Shown here one piece after another: positions 52,172 to 63,453 of a DNA stretch of 64,000 bases (within the stretch, counting starts at the first letter, position 1; each line of letters starts with the position of its first letter). The DNA is taken from the NCBI GenBank assembly GCA_025617375.2, contig JAMYGW020000002.1, forward strand, positions 930,001-994,000. The letters are read 5' to 3'. This stretch comes from Acarospora socialis (lineage: Eukaryota; Ascomycota; Lecanoromycetes; Acarosporales; Acarosporaceae). The notes beneath the pieces were generated by a model, which searched no databases, was not told where the DNA came from, and worked only from the letters and a program-made list of their open reading frames with translations. The translations under genes and the position numbers were made by a program.

Positions 52172-52359
52172 TATTATGACTAGTGACTAGAGATTGCTAA
52201 TGAAGTTGCTGACAAAGTTATTTGTGATGTTGCTGACTAGAATGCTGATGACATGTGATTTATCTTGCTATGAAGTTTATTTCTCATCTATATATCTAGC
52301 TGATTTCATAGTTTAGAAAATATCATTCTTTTTTCACTTCACACATCATGCATATAACA
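52172..52359 (+). repeat. Element I, 3' LTR (188 bp)
   Basis: Ends CATATAACA, followed by GTATT target duplication; gene M of H starts eight bases later. Confidence 0.92.
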
Positions 52360-52371
52360 GTATTTAGCATC

Positions 52372-53020
52372 ATGACATCAAAACAAAAACTAAAGTCAAA
52401 AAAGAAAGTCAAGCTGATAACAGAGATGACTGAAGAAATTAAGAAGAAATTTTTCATGAAAACTGTCTTTGAAAAAAAAATGAAGATATATAATGCAGAG
52501 ATGACATCATGATTAAAAAGCAAAGAAGTTACAGTTAAACATAGTATCTTTTAAAAAGATAACTGAATTCTTAATAAATCTTCTTCATTCAAATCAATTG
52601 CTACAAGAAAAGAGTCTAGTGAGTTACATAATTTCTATAATCATATTATATTATAATGTTCAATTCTAACACTCTCTGACAAAATTCTGCTATGTAGCAG
52701 CAATAATGTTGACAAGAGCTGCATTTTTTCAAAATTAATCAAATAACATTCTCTCTTTTGATCAGAGAGATAATTACTCAATATAATTAAAATTTAAAAT
52801 AACATCAATCAACAATCATAAGTCTGCAGAAGACAAGTGAAGCATTTTTTTGTACTTATTTTGAAAGTATAAACTCTCATATATCAAAGTCTCTCTTCTA
52901 TGACTTATATGTTATATAATTGTGAAAATACATAAAAAAAAGAATCTGATTATGACAGCAGAGTTGTGAAAGACAAAGATGATGTTTGATACTTTTCAGC
53001 TTTACTAAGAAAATAAACTT
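52372..53020 (+). pseudogene. Gene M: unidentified two-exon gene in the right arm of H, relic
   Basis: Starts at an ATG at 52372 and reads 'MTSKQKLKSKKKVKLITEM', then 'EEIKKKFFMKTVFEKKMKIY', Lys-rich like exon 1 of L. An intron-like stretch ends with CTAACACTCTCTGAC and GCTATGTAG (52697). Exon 2 reads 'NNVDKSCIFSKLIK' and, near 52830-52890, 'VCRRQVKHFFVLILKV', resembling L. The upstream region has been displaced by element I. Function not recognised. Confidence 0.48.
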
Positions 53021-53356
53021 CTTACTAATTAATATACTTTAGTTCTGTATTAGATATGTGATGTAATGAACAGTTTATAATACTCATATATAATGTTCAC
53101 AAAGCATGCTGCAAACACATAGTTAAACAAAAAGCACTTTGAAAACTATCATCAAATAGTTTTGCATTAGTAACATCTATCAATCAAATTCTGCTTAGTT
53201 ATCATGTGCTAATTAATTTTAATCTAATTTGAGCTGTCAAGAAAAATCTGACTTAACTCTGTTTGAAATTTAGTTCTGTTCAGAGTCAGATTAAATTGCA
53301 AAGTTAAACTCAGTAAATTAAATCAGATTTCAAAATCTGAGTCTGATCTGATCTGG
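53021..53356. other. Right subterminal region of H
   Basis: No gene. From 53225 it contains the GAGTCAGATT / AATCTGAGTCTGATC words typical of the H and M1 ends, leading to the right TIR. Confidence 0.6.
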
Positions 53357-53367
53357 TGATCACTTTA
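53357..53367 (+). repeat. Element H, right TIR
   Basis: TGATCACTTTA, exact inverted match to 36252-36262; followed by the 8-bp duplication GTTAAGTC. Confidence 0.88.
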
Positions 53368-53375
53368 GTTAAGTC

Positions 53376-53694
53376 ATAGATAAGTCATTTTTATGTGATG
53401 ATGATGAGATAAGTTTTGAAAACTCACAAATAAATGAAAATTGAGTGATATCTTGAGCATAACTGGTTGGCATGCCTGCTTGCAAAGATGTAATGTAGAT
53501 ATTGTAGTAGTCATTATAGTATGAGTTGTATGTGAAGTATCTGTTAAAAGCATAAATATTATACTGACTGTCATCATCATTGTCATAGTAAAAAGTCATA
53601 ATGAAGATGTTTGACAGATCTAGTAAAAGAGTTGAATACTGAGAATGTGAAAATTGAGATAAAAATATAAAATCAAACTATTGATGCTATCATT
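53376..53694 (-). pseudogene. Element G: N-terminal Gag part, relic
   Basis: Open on the minus strand from 53599 to 53369, starting 'MTFYYDNDDDSQYNIYAFNR' and continuing Tyr/Asn/Ser-rich. It lies just inside the 5' LTR of G; the coding continues beyond H at 36243. Identity as Gag is inferred from position and composition. Confidence 0.55.
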
Positions 53695-53899
53695 TGTCAG
53701 AAGTGCAATACTCACAATGAGAAGTTAAGTTCTCAGTAGTGTTCTATTGAGCTCAATACCATATAGTAAATAGTATATAAGTCAAAGTTGTGACTATCTG
53801 AATCAAGTGTATAAGTGTAAGTCTGTTGTTGTTTTACTCTAGTTTTTGTGTGAAAGTTATATAAGATTTAAGTGAATAGACTAGAGTATAATCATAACA
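53695..53899 (-). repeat. Element G, 5' LTR (205 bp)
   Basis: Starts TGTCAGAAGTGC; equal length to 34973-35177; followed by target duplication TGCTC. Confidence 0.92.
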
Positions 53900-53904
53900 T
53901 GCTC

Positions 53905-54752
53905 AGTTTTAACAATCATATAGTTTTGTGAGATGACATGAATAAGAGTTACACTCAAATTTATTGAAACATCAAAAAAATCATTTATTATCTCAGTTCA
54001 GAAGAAGTTAAAATAAGTTTAATATATTAAGAAATTTATTAAATACAACAATAAAATTGAAACATACAATAAATGCAAAAAAAAAATCAAAATAAAGAAA
54101 AAAAAGTTTCAGAAGTCTTTTTTGATTAAATTATCTTTTCTTGTGAAGTTAAAGAATATGTTATAGTTTTTTTTTAATTTAATGCTCAAATTTAACACTC
54201 AAGATTTAGAGTGTATTATGTGAGAGATTAAATGTTATTAAAAATTTATGACATTATTGATCTTTACACATTTTTTTTAAAAACTCATCAAAAAAAATTG
54301 AACAAAACTATGAACAGAACTATAAATGACAGTAAAATATAGTTAATGTATTATAACAGACTGTCAAGATCTATATTGTTACATTTTTTAAAGGTATGCA
54401 ATCAAGATTCTGTATATTGAATAGTTCAAATCTCAGTTAATTTTAACTTTAGATATCAATTTGATCTGCATTTATGTTAATTGTGTTACAATATAGACAA
54501 AGAATATAAAATTGATCAAGACATACATAATTAAGTGAAGTATCTTTGTTAAACAACATTCAGTTTTATGACAGTAATGTTATTAGTAAATTTCTTGTAG
54601 TTAAATAATGAAAATTATGTGTACTTTTCTTTTAAGACATTTTTCTAATGTGTCTTTCTAATGTATTTCTTTAATCATTATAATTATATGCACAACTATA
54701 ACTAAAATGACATAAAAATTTAATAATCAGTCAAGTAATAAGTATAAAATTA
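53905..54752. other. Spacer between G and F
   Basis: About 850 bp of AT-rich sequence with no recognisable gene or repeat. It does not resemble the copia sequence on the other side of F. Confidence 0.5.
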
Positions 54753-55100
54753 TGTAACATTCTTACAGAAGATTTCTCACATATGAAAGCTAAAAGTTAT
54801 ACTTATTGATATAAAAGCTGATCTGAAACAGTTCTGATCTTTATTTTTAGATTGTTATTTAAGTTGAACATGATTCTTTTTATAAGAAAAATAACTATGA
54901 CTATATACTGAATCTGTTCATCAATCTCACTGTTAAGCTCATTGAGCTGACTCACTTATGCAACTCATTGAGCTTACTCATCAAACTCATCATCAAGCAT
55001 ATTGAGATATCACATAACTTATGCTTGACAGACACTCTGTTAATAATTTTCTTGTGTACAAGTTAGTTTGTGTCTTTTCTTTCTGAGTATGATCATAACA
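54753..55100 (-). repeat. Element F, 3' LTR (348 bp)
   Basis: Starts TGTAACATTCTTACAG and ends CATAACA; matches 60596-60932 with short length differences. Confidence 0.88.
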
Positions 55101-55849
55101 TTATTTTTTCTCTTTTAAGTGCTAGTTCTTTAAATCTATATAAGTGAGAGTATTCACATCATTCATCATTAATGATGATGCTTTCTAAAAATTTCAATCA
55201 TCTAAGAATTATAAAGAATATTCAGATCAATGACATATCTACTTTATTTTTTTGTGACTATTGTGTCAGTTATGACATCAATTGTTTTGTAATGAAATCT
55301 TGATCAAAATGCAATAAATGTACTTGCTGTGATTGTTTATGTGTCAATGTATTGTAAAAGTCTCTTAATAGAACTCATCTCTCACTTCAAAAGAAAATAA
55401 ATAAAACAAACAGCAAATTAACAGTCAAGCACACTGAACTTGTCACACTATCTTTAAAAGTCATGCATCTTCAGAAAATACTGAATTAAACAGATTGTTG
55501 TACTTTGCAAAAGATTAACTGTCTTGCTGCTGAACTTAATAGTGATAATGATGAAATTGAGAATAAGAATTCTCAAACAATGTTATAACTTATGAACTTC
55601 ATGTCTTCATTCTTCTGAACTAATATCAATCTTTTTTCTCAAAATGTTGAAGTGTTCTTGCACAGTTTTTGAGATTTTGTTTGAGCTCTCAGATATTTTC
55701 TGAAATATTATATTTTTTTTATTTTATGAAATAGTGAACTTTTTCTTTAATTATTCTCTTCTCTAAAATGTTCTCAACTTCATATTTTTCATCAGATTTG
55801 ACAGATATTTAAATGATTTAAAGTAATATGAACTGATTACAGTGCTGTA

Positions 55850-57300
55850 ACATGAATGCATGAAATACTGAGTGTATTCTTATCTTTTTGAGTAGATCTA
55901 ACTCATAACTCAACTTCTTAATGTTTTATATAATTTTGAATAATTCAATGCTCTTATTTTCAGCTTTTTGCTTCTTTCTTTAGTTTTTATCTTATCTATT
56001 TTTAAATATATTTTCTTTTCTTTCTCAAATAATTTTGCTGTTGTCATTCATTCTGTTTACTATTCAATCTGTTTTGTTAGATCTTGATGCAGTTTCTTTA
56101 ACTGAGCAATATTCAAAATCACTTTTTAACTCTGTGATTCATGCATCTGTGAATCTCATTATATTTTTGAGTTATATTCATAATTCACATAGAAAGATGT
56201 TTTTTCTGTAATTTCATTCTTTGCATTATTGTACACAAACTGTGTCATTGACAACAGTTGTACTCAGTTATTCTGATTTCTGTTGACATAGTGTCTTAAG
56301 TATGTTTTTACTGTCTGATTCATTCATTTGTTTTGTTTATTTATCTGTGAATAATATATTATTGACATTTTATATTTTATTCTGAGTTCTGCTGTAAGCA
56401 TTTCTCAAAACTTACTCATAAATAGTTTATCTCTGTCAATGATAAATTCTTTTGATAAATTATAATTGTTAATCAATTCTTGCAGTATAATGTATGTCAA
56501 TACTGATGCTATCACAGTTTCTTTGAATAAAATGAATATTGTATACTTGATTAATCTGTTCATTATAATCAATATACTGTTGAATTTCATCTTTTATGCT
56601 GAATTCTTTGATGATGACAATTTCATAATGAAGTTTATGATAACTGACTCTCATAATGCATCTAATGCATTTAGTCATGTTACTTCATTATATCATTTAT
56701 CTTAATTGATTTTATTTCTTCAGCATGAATCACATACAGTGATTATTTTGATGATTTAATTTTTAAGATTGTTAATGTTGCATCTTTTTCACACTAGATT
56801 CTCAGTGCACTTAACTTCTAAATATTCTTCAACTCTGTTGTAGTGATATGTTTTTATGAGTTTTTTGTCTGTCAAGAAAGCTTGTTCTATTTTGTATGTT
56901 GTTGCTAAGTCTTTTGTGAGAATTTCTTTGTTATTTTTACTAAAAATTTCAACATATACTGTCTGTACATCTTCATAATCAGATTGTTTACTTAAGATAT
57001 TTGCTTCATCATTTTCATTATTCTTCTTGTAATAAATTTGAAATTCATAATCTGCTAACTGTTTCATTAAATGAATCTGTCATCAATTAAGTTACTTTGT
57101 CATTGCAAAGTTTCTTAAATTTATGTAATCTGTATAGATCTAAATTAACTTACTTGTTTCTGCAAGATAAGATCTTCAGTTTTGTAATGCTTTCACTATT
57201 GCAAAAAGTTTTTTGTCATAAACTTCATATCTTTTTTTGAGTTTTGATAGTTTTCTAAATTGATACACTATGAATTTTTGTTGTCTGTCTTCAATCTAAT
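55850..57300 (-). pseudogene. Element F: RNase H end and integrase, relic
   Basis: At 56789-57067 the minus strand reads 'MKQLADYEFQIYYKKNNEN', the RNase H end, then the integrase entry. At 56405-56590 'LIKYTIFILFKETV' and 'LSKEFIIDRDKLFMSKF' are integrase core motifs. Plus-strand open stretches at 56466-56705 are antisense shadows. Confidence 0.87.
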
Positions 57301-60300
57301 ATAAACATACTTTTACTGTAAAATCTGAAGCATTGATCTTCAATATCTTCTTGCATACTAAATTGAGTATTTTCAGATGCACTGTTTCACTAAAACTTTT
57401 CTTTAATATGTGAAATGTATTTTTCTGCTTTTGATCTCAATGTTATTTTTTGCTTTTGTATATTAAATGCATTAGTGATTCTGCAATCTTTGCATAGCTT
57501 GATATAAATTTTCAATAATAATTCATCAATTCTAAATAAACTTGTACTTTCTTAATTCATTTCAGTATTAATCAGTCTCTGACTGCTTCTGTCTTCTTTA
57601 AATTCTTCTTGATCTGTTCAGATTAAATTATATAGTTTAGAAACTTAATTTTCTTGATTTCAAATCTGCTTTTTGACTTTTTTATGTACAAGACTTTCTC
57701 ATTGAGTTTTGTCAGTATCTTGCACACATACTCTCAGTACTTTTCAAGATCTTCTGAGTATATCAGAATATTATTAAAATATGTGATCATAAAATCATTG
57801 AGATATTCTCTTAATATGTTGTTGATTAATTTCTGAAAGATGATGAAGATATTTTTCAGCTTAAATGATATGATTGTGTATTCATAATGTTTATATTGTA
57901 TTTAAAATGTCATTTTTCATTCTTTGTCTTTCTTCATTCTAACTTGATAGTAAATCTTTTTAAAATCTAAGCTTATGAATTATTTAACTTTGTCTAACTG
58001 ATCTTGCAACTCTTCTATCAATGATAAAGAATAATTGTCTTGATGAGTTATCTTGTTGAGTTGTCTATAATTGATACATAGTTATTTCTTATTATTCTTC
58101 TTTAATATAAACAGAATCAGATATTCTGCTGATGATTTTAATGATTTTATGAATTTTTTTTTTGAGATTCTTGTCAAGATAAGTTCTTATTTTCTTGAGT
58201 TGATTCTCACTCATTGAGTATAATGACATTCACTTAGATTGCTTTTCATTTAATAGTGATATTTCATGATTTCATAACTTATATTCTAATAAGCTCATCT
58301 CTGATTGTTTAGAAATCTTATATGTGTTTTTACTGCACATATTTCTTTTGTAATTCAGTTAATTCTCAGATTCTTTTCATGTAGTTAAGACATCTTTAGC
58401 ATCATATTATATTCAATTGATTCTATGATATTGAATGTTATTTCTTGTAGATTTTCAAGAATTGAGACTTTTACACAGATTTTCTCTTCAATTCTTTCTA
58501 TGACTTCATTGATCATTTGTATGTTGAATGAACAGTGTACTCACTGTGTTGTTAATTTCAACATACTAACAATTCTTCAGCTCATGATATTACTATTTGC
58601 TTCAAAATTTACTAATGTATTAATTTTATATCTGTTAATCTCAATCTGAATTCATATTCAGTGATCATTGTTGTTTCTTTGAAATATTGCTAGTTTCTTA
58701 TTCTTTAGTCTTATCAAGAGAGCTTGTCATTTTTTGACTTGCTTGATCATTCAGTTCATCTTTAAAGTTCTTAAAATCATTGTGATTTTCTTCTGATCAT
58801 AAAACTCATATATTTTAAACTGTATCACTCAATGTATTTTTTTGAGTGTAATCAGAATTCATACTGATCATACTTCATCTGCAACTGACTTTCAAAGACT
58901 TTTACTCTTTGCAGAAATTCAGATAACATATATTCTTCACTGAAAATTTATCTGTTTTCATTCTGCATAATATATTCTTCAGATAAGTGTATCTCAATTT
59001 TGTGACTTTTCATTTTTTATACAAGAAATTTAGACAATGTTGCATTGTCACTGTTGAAACATTCATCTTTAACAGCTATCATCAGCTTTTCTAACTAATC
59101 ATATGTCTTCTGTTCTTTCACACTTTTGTGTTGTGTTTTTTGTTTTTTAGTTTGTATTTTTTGTTTAAGTTCTTGCTTCTTGAATTGAAACTTTTCTTCT
59201 TTTAATGTTCTGTGTTGATTCTCTAAATGCTGATATGTTGTCTTTAGTTTTATATTAATTTTTTATTCATCAATTTCTTTCTGATCTGCATCTGAATTCA
59301 GTGCTTATCAAATGCTATTATTGTAGTTTTTTCCTATCTGAATTTCTTAAGTATTGATCTCTTCAATCTCAGCATCAAGAACATTTTTCTTGATAAGAAT
59401 AGCTAATTCTTTTTTGTAAATCAATCTGTTGCATTCATCTTTGTCTTTTCTTTTAAACTTCTGTGAATATCATTCAGCTCTGTCTTTAATGTTTATATGT
59501 GTTTTACATATATCATTGTAACAGACTGTTTAGCTGAGAGTATTATGCACTATGTGTGTATTTTTCTTAACTATTACTGCAATATTTTTTCTTTTCATTC
59601 AGAATCTGTTGCATTCTTGAACAAGATATCTGAGTTTTTTACAATTGTAATACATTTATGTCTTGTTTTGCAGTATTGTTTAAAACTTATTGAATTGCTC
59701 TGCTTAACATTCAGACTCTGTTTATTTAGTTTTTTATGACTTTTGATAGCACTTCTTGATCACATTGAGATTCATAAAGTTTGTTTCTCTATATTATATC
59801 AATAAAATATATTTCTTTAATCATGATCAGAAGTTTTCTTTTTAATTATTTATTATAAATAACATTCAATATTTTTTGCACTTCATCTGATACTCTCATT
59901 GACAACTGTCAATATTAATCTCAAATTAATCATTTCTTAAAGATTATCTGATTGTTTTACTAAAATTATTTTGTTCTTGATGAGTTCTCTTAACTTACAG
60001 TAATACTGATAAATAAGTGCTTTATTGTTTCATCTGATAAGTGTCACTAATCACTGAAACTTTATAACATATACTGTTATCAATTCATTTTGTTGCAAAA
60101 TATGAATTTATTTTTTTACTGTTTTTTCTTCATTAATTACTTTGAAGATTCTCTTCAGTTCATTCTTGAACTTGCTGAAGTTGTTGAATATAGACTTTTT
60201 ATTGTTGTTTCATTCTTTGTACTCTTTTTCTAGAAATTCATGCAGTTTGAAGTTAACTTAATTGAAGACTGTGTTCACTAGATAAATTATTGCAAACAAT

Positions 60301-60560
60301 ATTTTTTTCTTGATCAGTTTGAAACTTCAGTTGATTAAATTCAATGTATAGATTGAGTTTAATCACAAAGACTCACAACTTTTCTCATTCTTCATCAAAG
60401 ATATTTGATATCTGTATCTTAAATGCACTCAAAGATAGTTGTATAGCTTGAGTCAACATCATCACTGATTGTGTTGTCACTCTATCTGAAGTAAATGATA
60501 AAGATAAGTTTGTCTGAGTTTATTTCAAAAACAAGATTGAAACATTATTCTGTGTGTCAG
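57300..60560 (-). pseudogene. Element F: gag, protease and RT, relic
   Basis: The RT palm region lies near 57640-58150 and aligns with 2600-3100 of A (for example the TACAAGACTTTCTC / TACAAGACTTTTTC stretch). A knuckle-like region on the minus strand near 59594-59660 reads 'YYNCKKLRYLVQEC'. The sequence to 60560 is decayed Gag. Confidence 0.78.
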
Positions 60561-60595
60561 ACATTATATTACTTATATTATAAAAATGTTCAAAG

Positions 60596-60932
60596 TGTAA
60601 CATTCTCACAGAAGATTTCTCTCATATTAAAACTAAAAATTTGTACTTATTAATATAAAAACTGATTTGAAATGATTCTGATCTTTATTTTTAGATTGTT
60701 ATTTAAGTTGAACATGATTGATTTCATAAGAAAATCAATTTTACTATATAGTATGAACTTAATGTTCTTTTGCATTGAGTCAAACACTCAACTGATTGAC
60801 TCATCAAGTCAATTGCTTGATTTCTCAAGTCATTAAGTCATCATGTGACTTATACTTGACTGACAATCTGTTAAATGTTTTTTCTGTATATAAGTCAGTT
60901 TGTGTTTTATTTCTTTGAGTATGACTATAACA
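60596..60932 (-). repeat. Element F, 5' LTR (337 bp)
   Basis: Starts TGTAACATTCTCACAG and ends CTATAACA. Inner neighbour on the minus strand starts CTTTGAACATTTTTATAATA, as in A and E. Confidence 0.88.
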
Positions 60933-61484
60933 TTATACTGTGTGAACATCAAGAAAAATAAAACTCATCAAACTATCTTATCTCTTCAGCTCAAAAAAAA
61001 CAATCAAGCTGCTTTGATTTTGATCAAGAATGCATATGTGTATGAATAATTGAAGTATATAAATATTGTCTATCATCATATTCAAAACTTACACAAGAAA
61101 AATCAGATTCAGATGAACTTTGTGTTTAGTTAAAACATAATGATTAATGAATTAATTAAGTTTTTGTCTCAACAGAATTTTGAGCACTTTGTTGATCAGT
61201 TAAAATTTGTTGTCAATGAAAGTTAATAGATGCAACATTATCAAATAAAAATATTAAGAAGTACAATGTTCTAGCTGCAATTATTGTATTAGTTAGAATT
61301 AGTGTCAAAATTTGTCAATATTCATATACTTTGTGAAGCAGAGTGTATGTATTAACAATTTATACAACTTATGTTGATTATGATCAAGATAATTAATTTA
61401 TGTTGACTGTAGTTAACTTTGATGATGTATGTTTCACTAGATAGACAGTATAGCACAAGTATTCTTTTATCTTTCAACACAAAG
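60933..61484 (+). mobile_element. Element D3: 3' end of a third family-D copia copy
   Basis: Plus-strand copia RNase H end at about 60950-61240 ('YINIVYHHIQNLHKKN', 'NELIKFLSQQNFEHFVDQL'). A partial LTR follows (61252-61484) that is the reverse complement match of the D LTR at 27009-27587 (GTTCTAGCTGCAATTATTG and the ACTTTGTGAAGCAGAGTGTA stretch). The match stops at 61484. Left of it is F, but D sequence does not continue beyond F. Decayed. Confidence 0.8.
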
Positions 61485-63440
61485 ATGTGTTTTAACACAA
61501 TAATTTAATGTTAATTCAATTAATATATTAATGATCAAAACATAAAGCTCTTATAACTCATCATTAAAGATTCATCAATTTAAGCAGATAAAATGAAAAC
61601 ACATTGATTTTAAACTTCTGACAAAGAAGAAGTAGCAATAAATTAAGAAAAACTTCACATCATCATTATTTTCTGAAGCTGAAGATTTCTCATTGATTGA
61701 AAAATAATTGAGAAATCATTGTATTACTGAGACAAAAAATCATTTATTGATGAATTTAAGTTTTACTTTAAGTAAAATATCATTCAAGTATAGTACAAAT
61801 TCTGCAACAATTCAGATCAGAGAACAACAATAAACATTATTTAATAATTTCACAACAAAATAAATCAAATATGCAGATGCAGTAGATCAAAATGTAAAAC
61901 ATGTAATTTTAAAAGAAATTGTGTGTGTCAAAGAACTGAAAATTGACAACAAAGACTCAGCAAAAAATCTTAAAAAATAATACTGTCAATGTATTGAAAG
62001 CTGAACACTATAATTTCAGTATTTTCAGTAAATATTTTTAAATTTAAACAGTTAGTTCTAACACTCATATTCTGATCTGTTTATAAAGAAATCTTTTATT
62101 AATTAAATTAAAATTAAAACACATTAATTACAAAGACAGATCAAAGTTCAGAAGAAAGAAAATTGTGTAATTTTAAAAAAGTTTATGTTAAATAAATAAT
62201 TGAAGAATTCAGCAAAGTTGTTTCAATACTAATTTTTACTTCACTTAAATTAATATATTGTTGCAGATTGAATCTGAAGACATTATGAGCAAGTTTAAAA
62301 AAATATAAATTAATAATTTTACATTGATTATCAAGCATCAAAAATACATAATTAATTTGTGTAAAGAAAAGTTCTTGAAGACAGTCAAAAATAAGAATTC
62401 AAAGAAGATAATGAGAAGATTTTGATTGCAGATTGAGAATTTAAAACACATTAAGTATAAAGAGTATGAGTAAGAATCAAACACATATCATATTGTTTAA
62501 ATACATTTTTTTAAGACATCAAATCTCAGTATCAACAAAACTGATATATTTATAATTATGTTCTGTTATTTGCTGTAAAACAAAGAAATAAAAATAGAAA
62601 AAGTATCAATGTAAAATTGCAAATTCATGTAAAGTTAAGTGATGATGAACAGTTTGACAGTACAATCTCAATAAACAATTTTCTTGTTAAGTTTTCAACA
62701 GATACTTCTGAAATTGAAGAATTTTAATTTTTAATTTTAAGTTTTAACAGTGAAGATAAATATCAGAAAAATAATTTCAATGAAGATGAAATTGTTAAAA
62801 ATAATGTGAATACAAAAGCAAATAAAAAGATTGAGATTAGAATTTAATTGAAGAAAGTGTGAAAATGAGAAGATGAAAGAAGCTGATATTGATGATTATG
62901 CAAGAAAGAACTAATAATTGACTTAAAGAGTTAACTCAATAAAATGTTACATTTCATTGATCAGTAATACTGTAATCAGCTTGATTGATTTAATGTTTAT
63001 AGTGTTGAAAATAATTATTAAAATACTATCACTCTGATCAAATTATATGATAATTTGATTAAATAATTATTCTGTAATATTTATATTTATATTTTAAGAT
63101 ATTATGATTTCACAGAGCTCAATATCATATAAAGAAGAAACTGAATTAAATTAATAACTTAGTGAGTTTAGTGAAAGCTGAAGTTTCATGTATAACAGTA
63201 TTATTTAATCTTTTTACACAACAATTTTATTTACATGTCTAATTCAATCTTCAAAAGCAAAATTCTTATATTATGATTCAGACATCAGTGAAGAATTTTA
63301 AAATTAATGTAAGACAATATATTAAGCTGTTAAACATCTATCTAAAATTAATTGAAAGAAATTACTTCTGTAAAATAATGTTATATAAATTTTTAAAGTA
63401 TAATTCATCTTAAATCAGTTATCTCTATTATTAATAAAGA
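61485..63440 (+). pseudogene. Cys-rich unidentified gene relic and spacer
   Basis: The plus strand at 61872-61928 reads 'CRCSRSKCKTCNFKRNCVC', a Cys cluster with spacing C-x-C-x4-C-x2-C-x5-C-x-C, resembling CXC-type zinc clusters seen in some transposase-associated and chromatin proteins. An intron-like stretch with CTAACACTCA (62049-62060) and a second acceptor-like TTGTTGCAG (62263-62270) follow. An acidic region reads 'DISEIEEF'-like and 'EDKYQKNNFNEDEIVKNN' sequence (62690-62830). The reading frame is broken and exon limits are unsure. It may be an accessory gene of the adjoining hAT element or an unrelated relic. From 62900 to 63440 nothing is recognised. Confidence 0.38.
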
Positions 63441-63453
63441 ACTTAAGATGTTC

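Larger units (their letters stand above)
46228..52359 (+). mobile_element. Element I: Ty3/gypsy-type retrotransposon with C2H2-finger Gag, decayed
   Basis: Plus-strand, 6.13 kb, two 188-bp LTRs (46228-46415, 52172-52359) and a perfect 5-bp target duplication GTATT (46223-46227, 52360-52364). The Gag ends in a C2H2 finger rather than a CCHC knuckle. Pol follows in the order protease, RT, integrase. The LTR pair differs at about 16% by eye. It inserted into H between K2 and M. Decayed with tens of breaks, though several long stretches stay open. Confidence 0.93.
36252..53367 (+). mobile_element. Element H: giant hAT transposon with mirror-arranged accessory genes
   Basis: The ends are TAAAGTGATCA (36252-36262) and TGATCACTTTA (53357-53367), a perfect 11-bp inverted repeat, flanked by an identical 8-bp target duplication GTTAAGTC (36244-36251 and 53368-53375). 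Subterminal sequence at both ends is rich in GAGTCAG and GATCTGA words, as in M1. Without the later LTR element I it is about 11 kb. It contains a hAT transposase (40405-42783, plus) and four unidentified gene relics: L (minus), K1 (plus), K2 (minus), M (plus). L resembles M and K1 resembles K2, so the two flanks are mirror images. The 8-bp duplication and a hAT transposase inside agree with each other. Whether the transposase belongs to these ends or to a further nested copy is not proven. Decayed, with multiple stops and frame changes in all genes. Confidence 0.8.
34973..53899 (-). mobile_element. Element G: small gag-only LTR element, split by H
   Basis: Two 205-bp LTRs (34973-35177 and 53695-53899) are flanked by a perfect 5-bp target duplication TGCTC (34968-34972 and 53900-53904). 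The 18.5 kb between them is mostly the hAT element H. G's own sequence is only 35178-36243 and 53376-53694 (about 1.4 kb plus one copy of H's 8-bp target site). This codes on the minus strand for a Tyr/Asn/Gln-rich Gag-like protein with a C2H2-like finger at its end and no pol. It is therefore a non-autonomous, gag-only LTR element of about 1.8 kb, probably served by elements like I, whose Gag has the same finger. LTR pair about 10% different by eye. Decayed. Confidence 0.85.
54753..60932 (-). mobile_element. Element F: Ty3/gypsy LTR retrotransposon, decayed
   Basis: Minus-strand element of 6.18 kb with LTRs at 54753-55100 (348 bp) and 60596-60932 (337 bp). It carries gag (about 58900-60560), protease/RT (57550-58700), RNase H and integrase (55850-57300). 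LTR ends, leader start CTTTGAACA and pol place it in one family with A and E. No target duplication is visible (AATTA left, TTATA right) and the two flanks come from unrelated sequences. Several tens of breaks. Confidence 0.9.

Noticed and set aside
54394-54452. Possible decayed tRNA or tRNA-derived SINE with a TTCAAATC loop
   Set aside because: No consistent acceptor or anticodon stems could be paired and no A box; chance similarity in AT-rich sequence.
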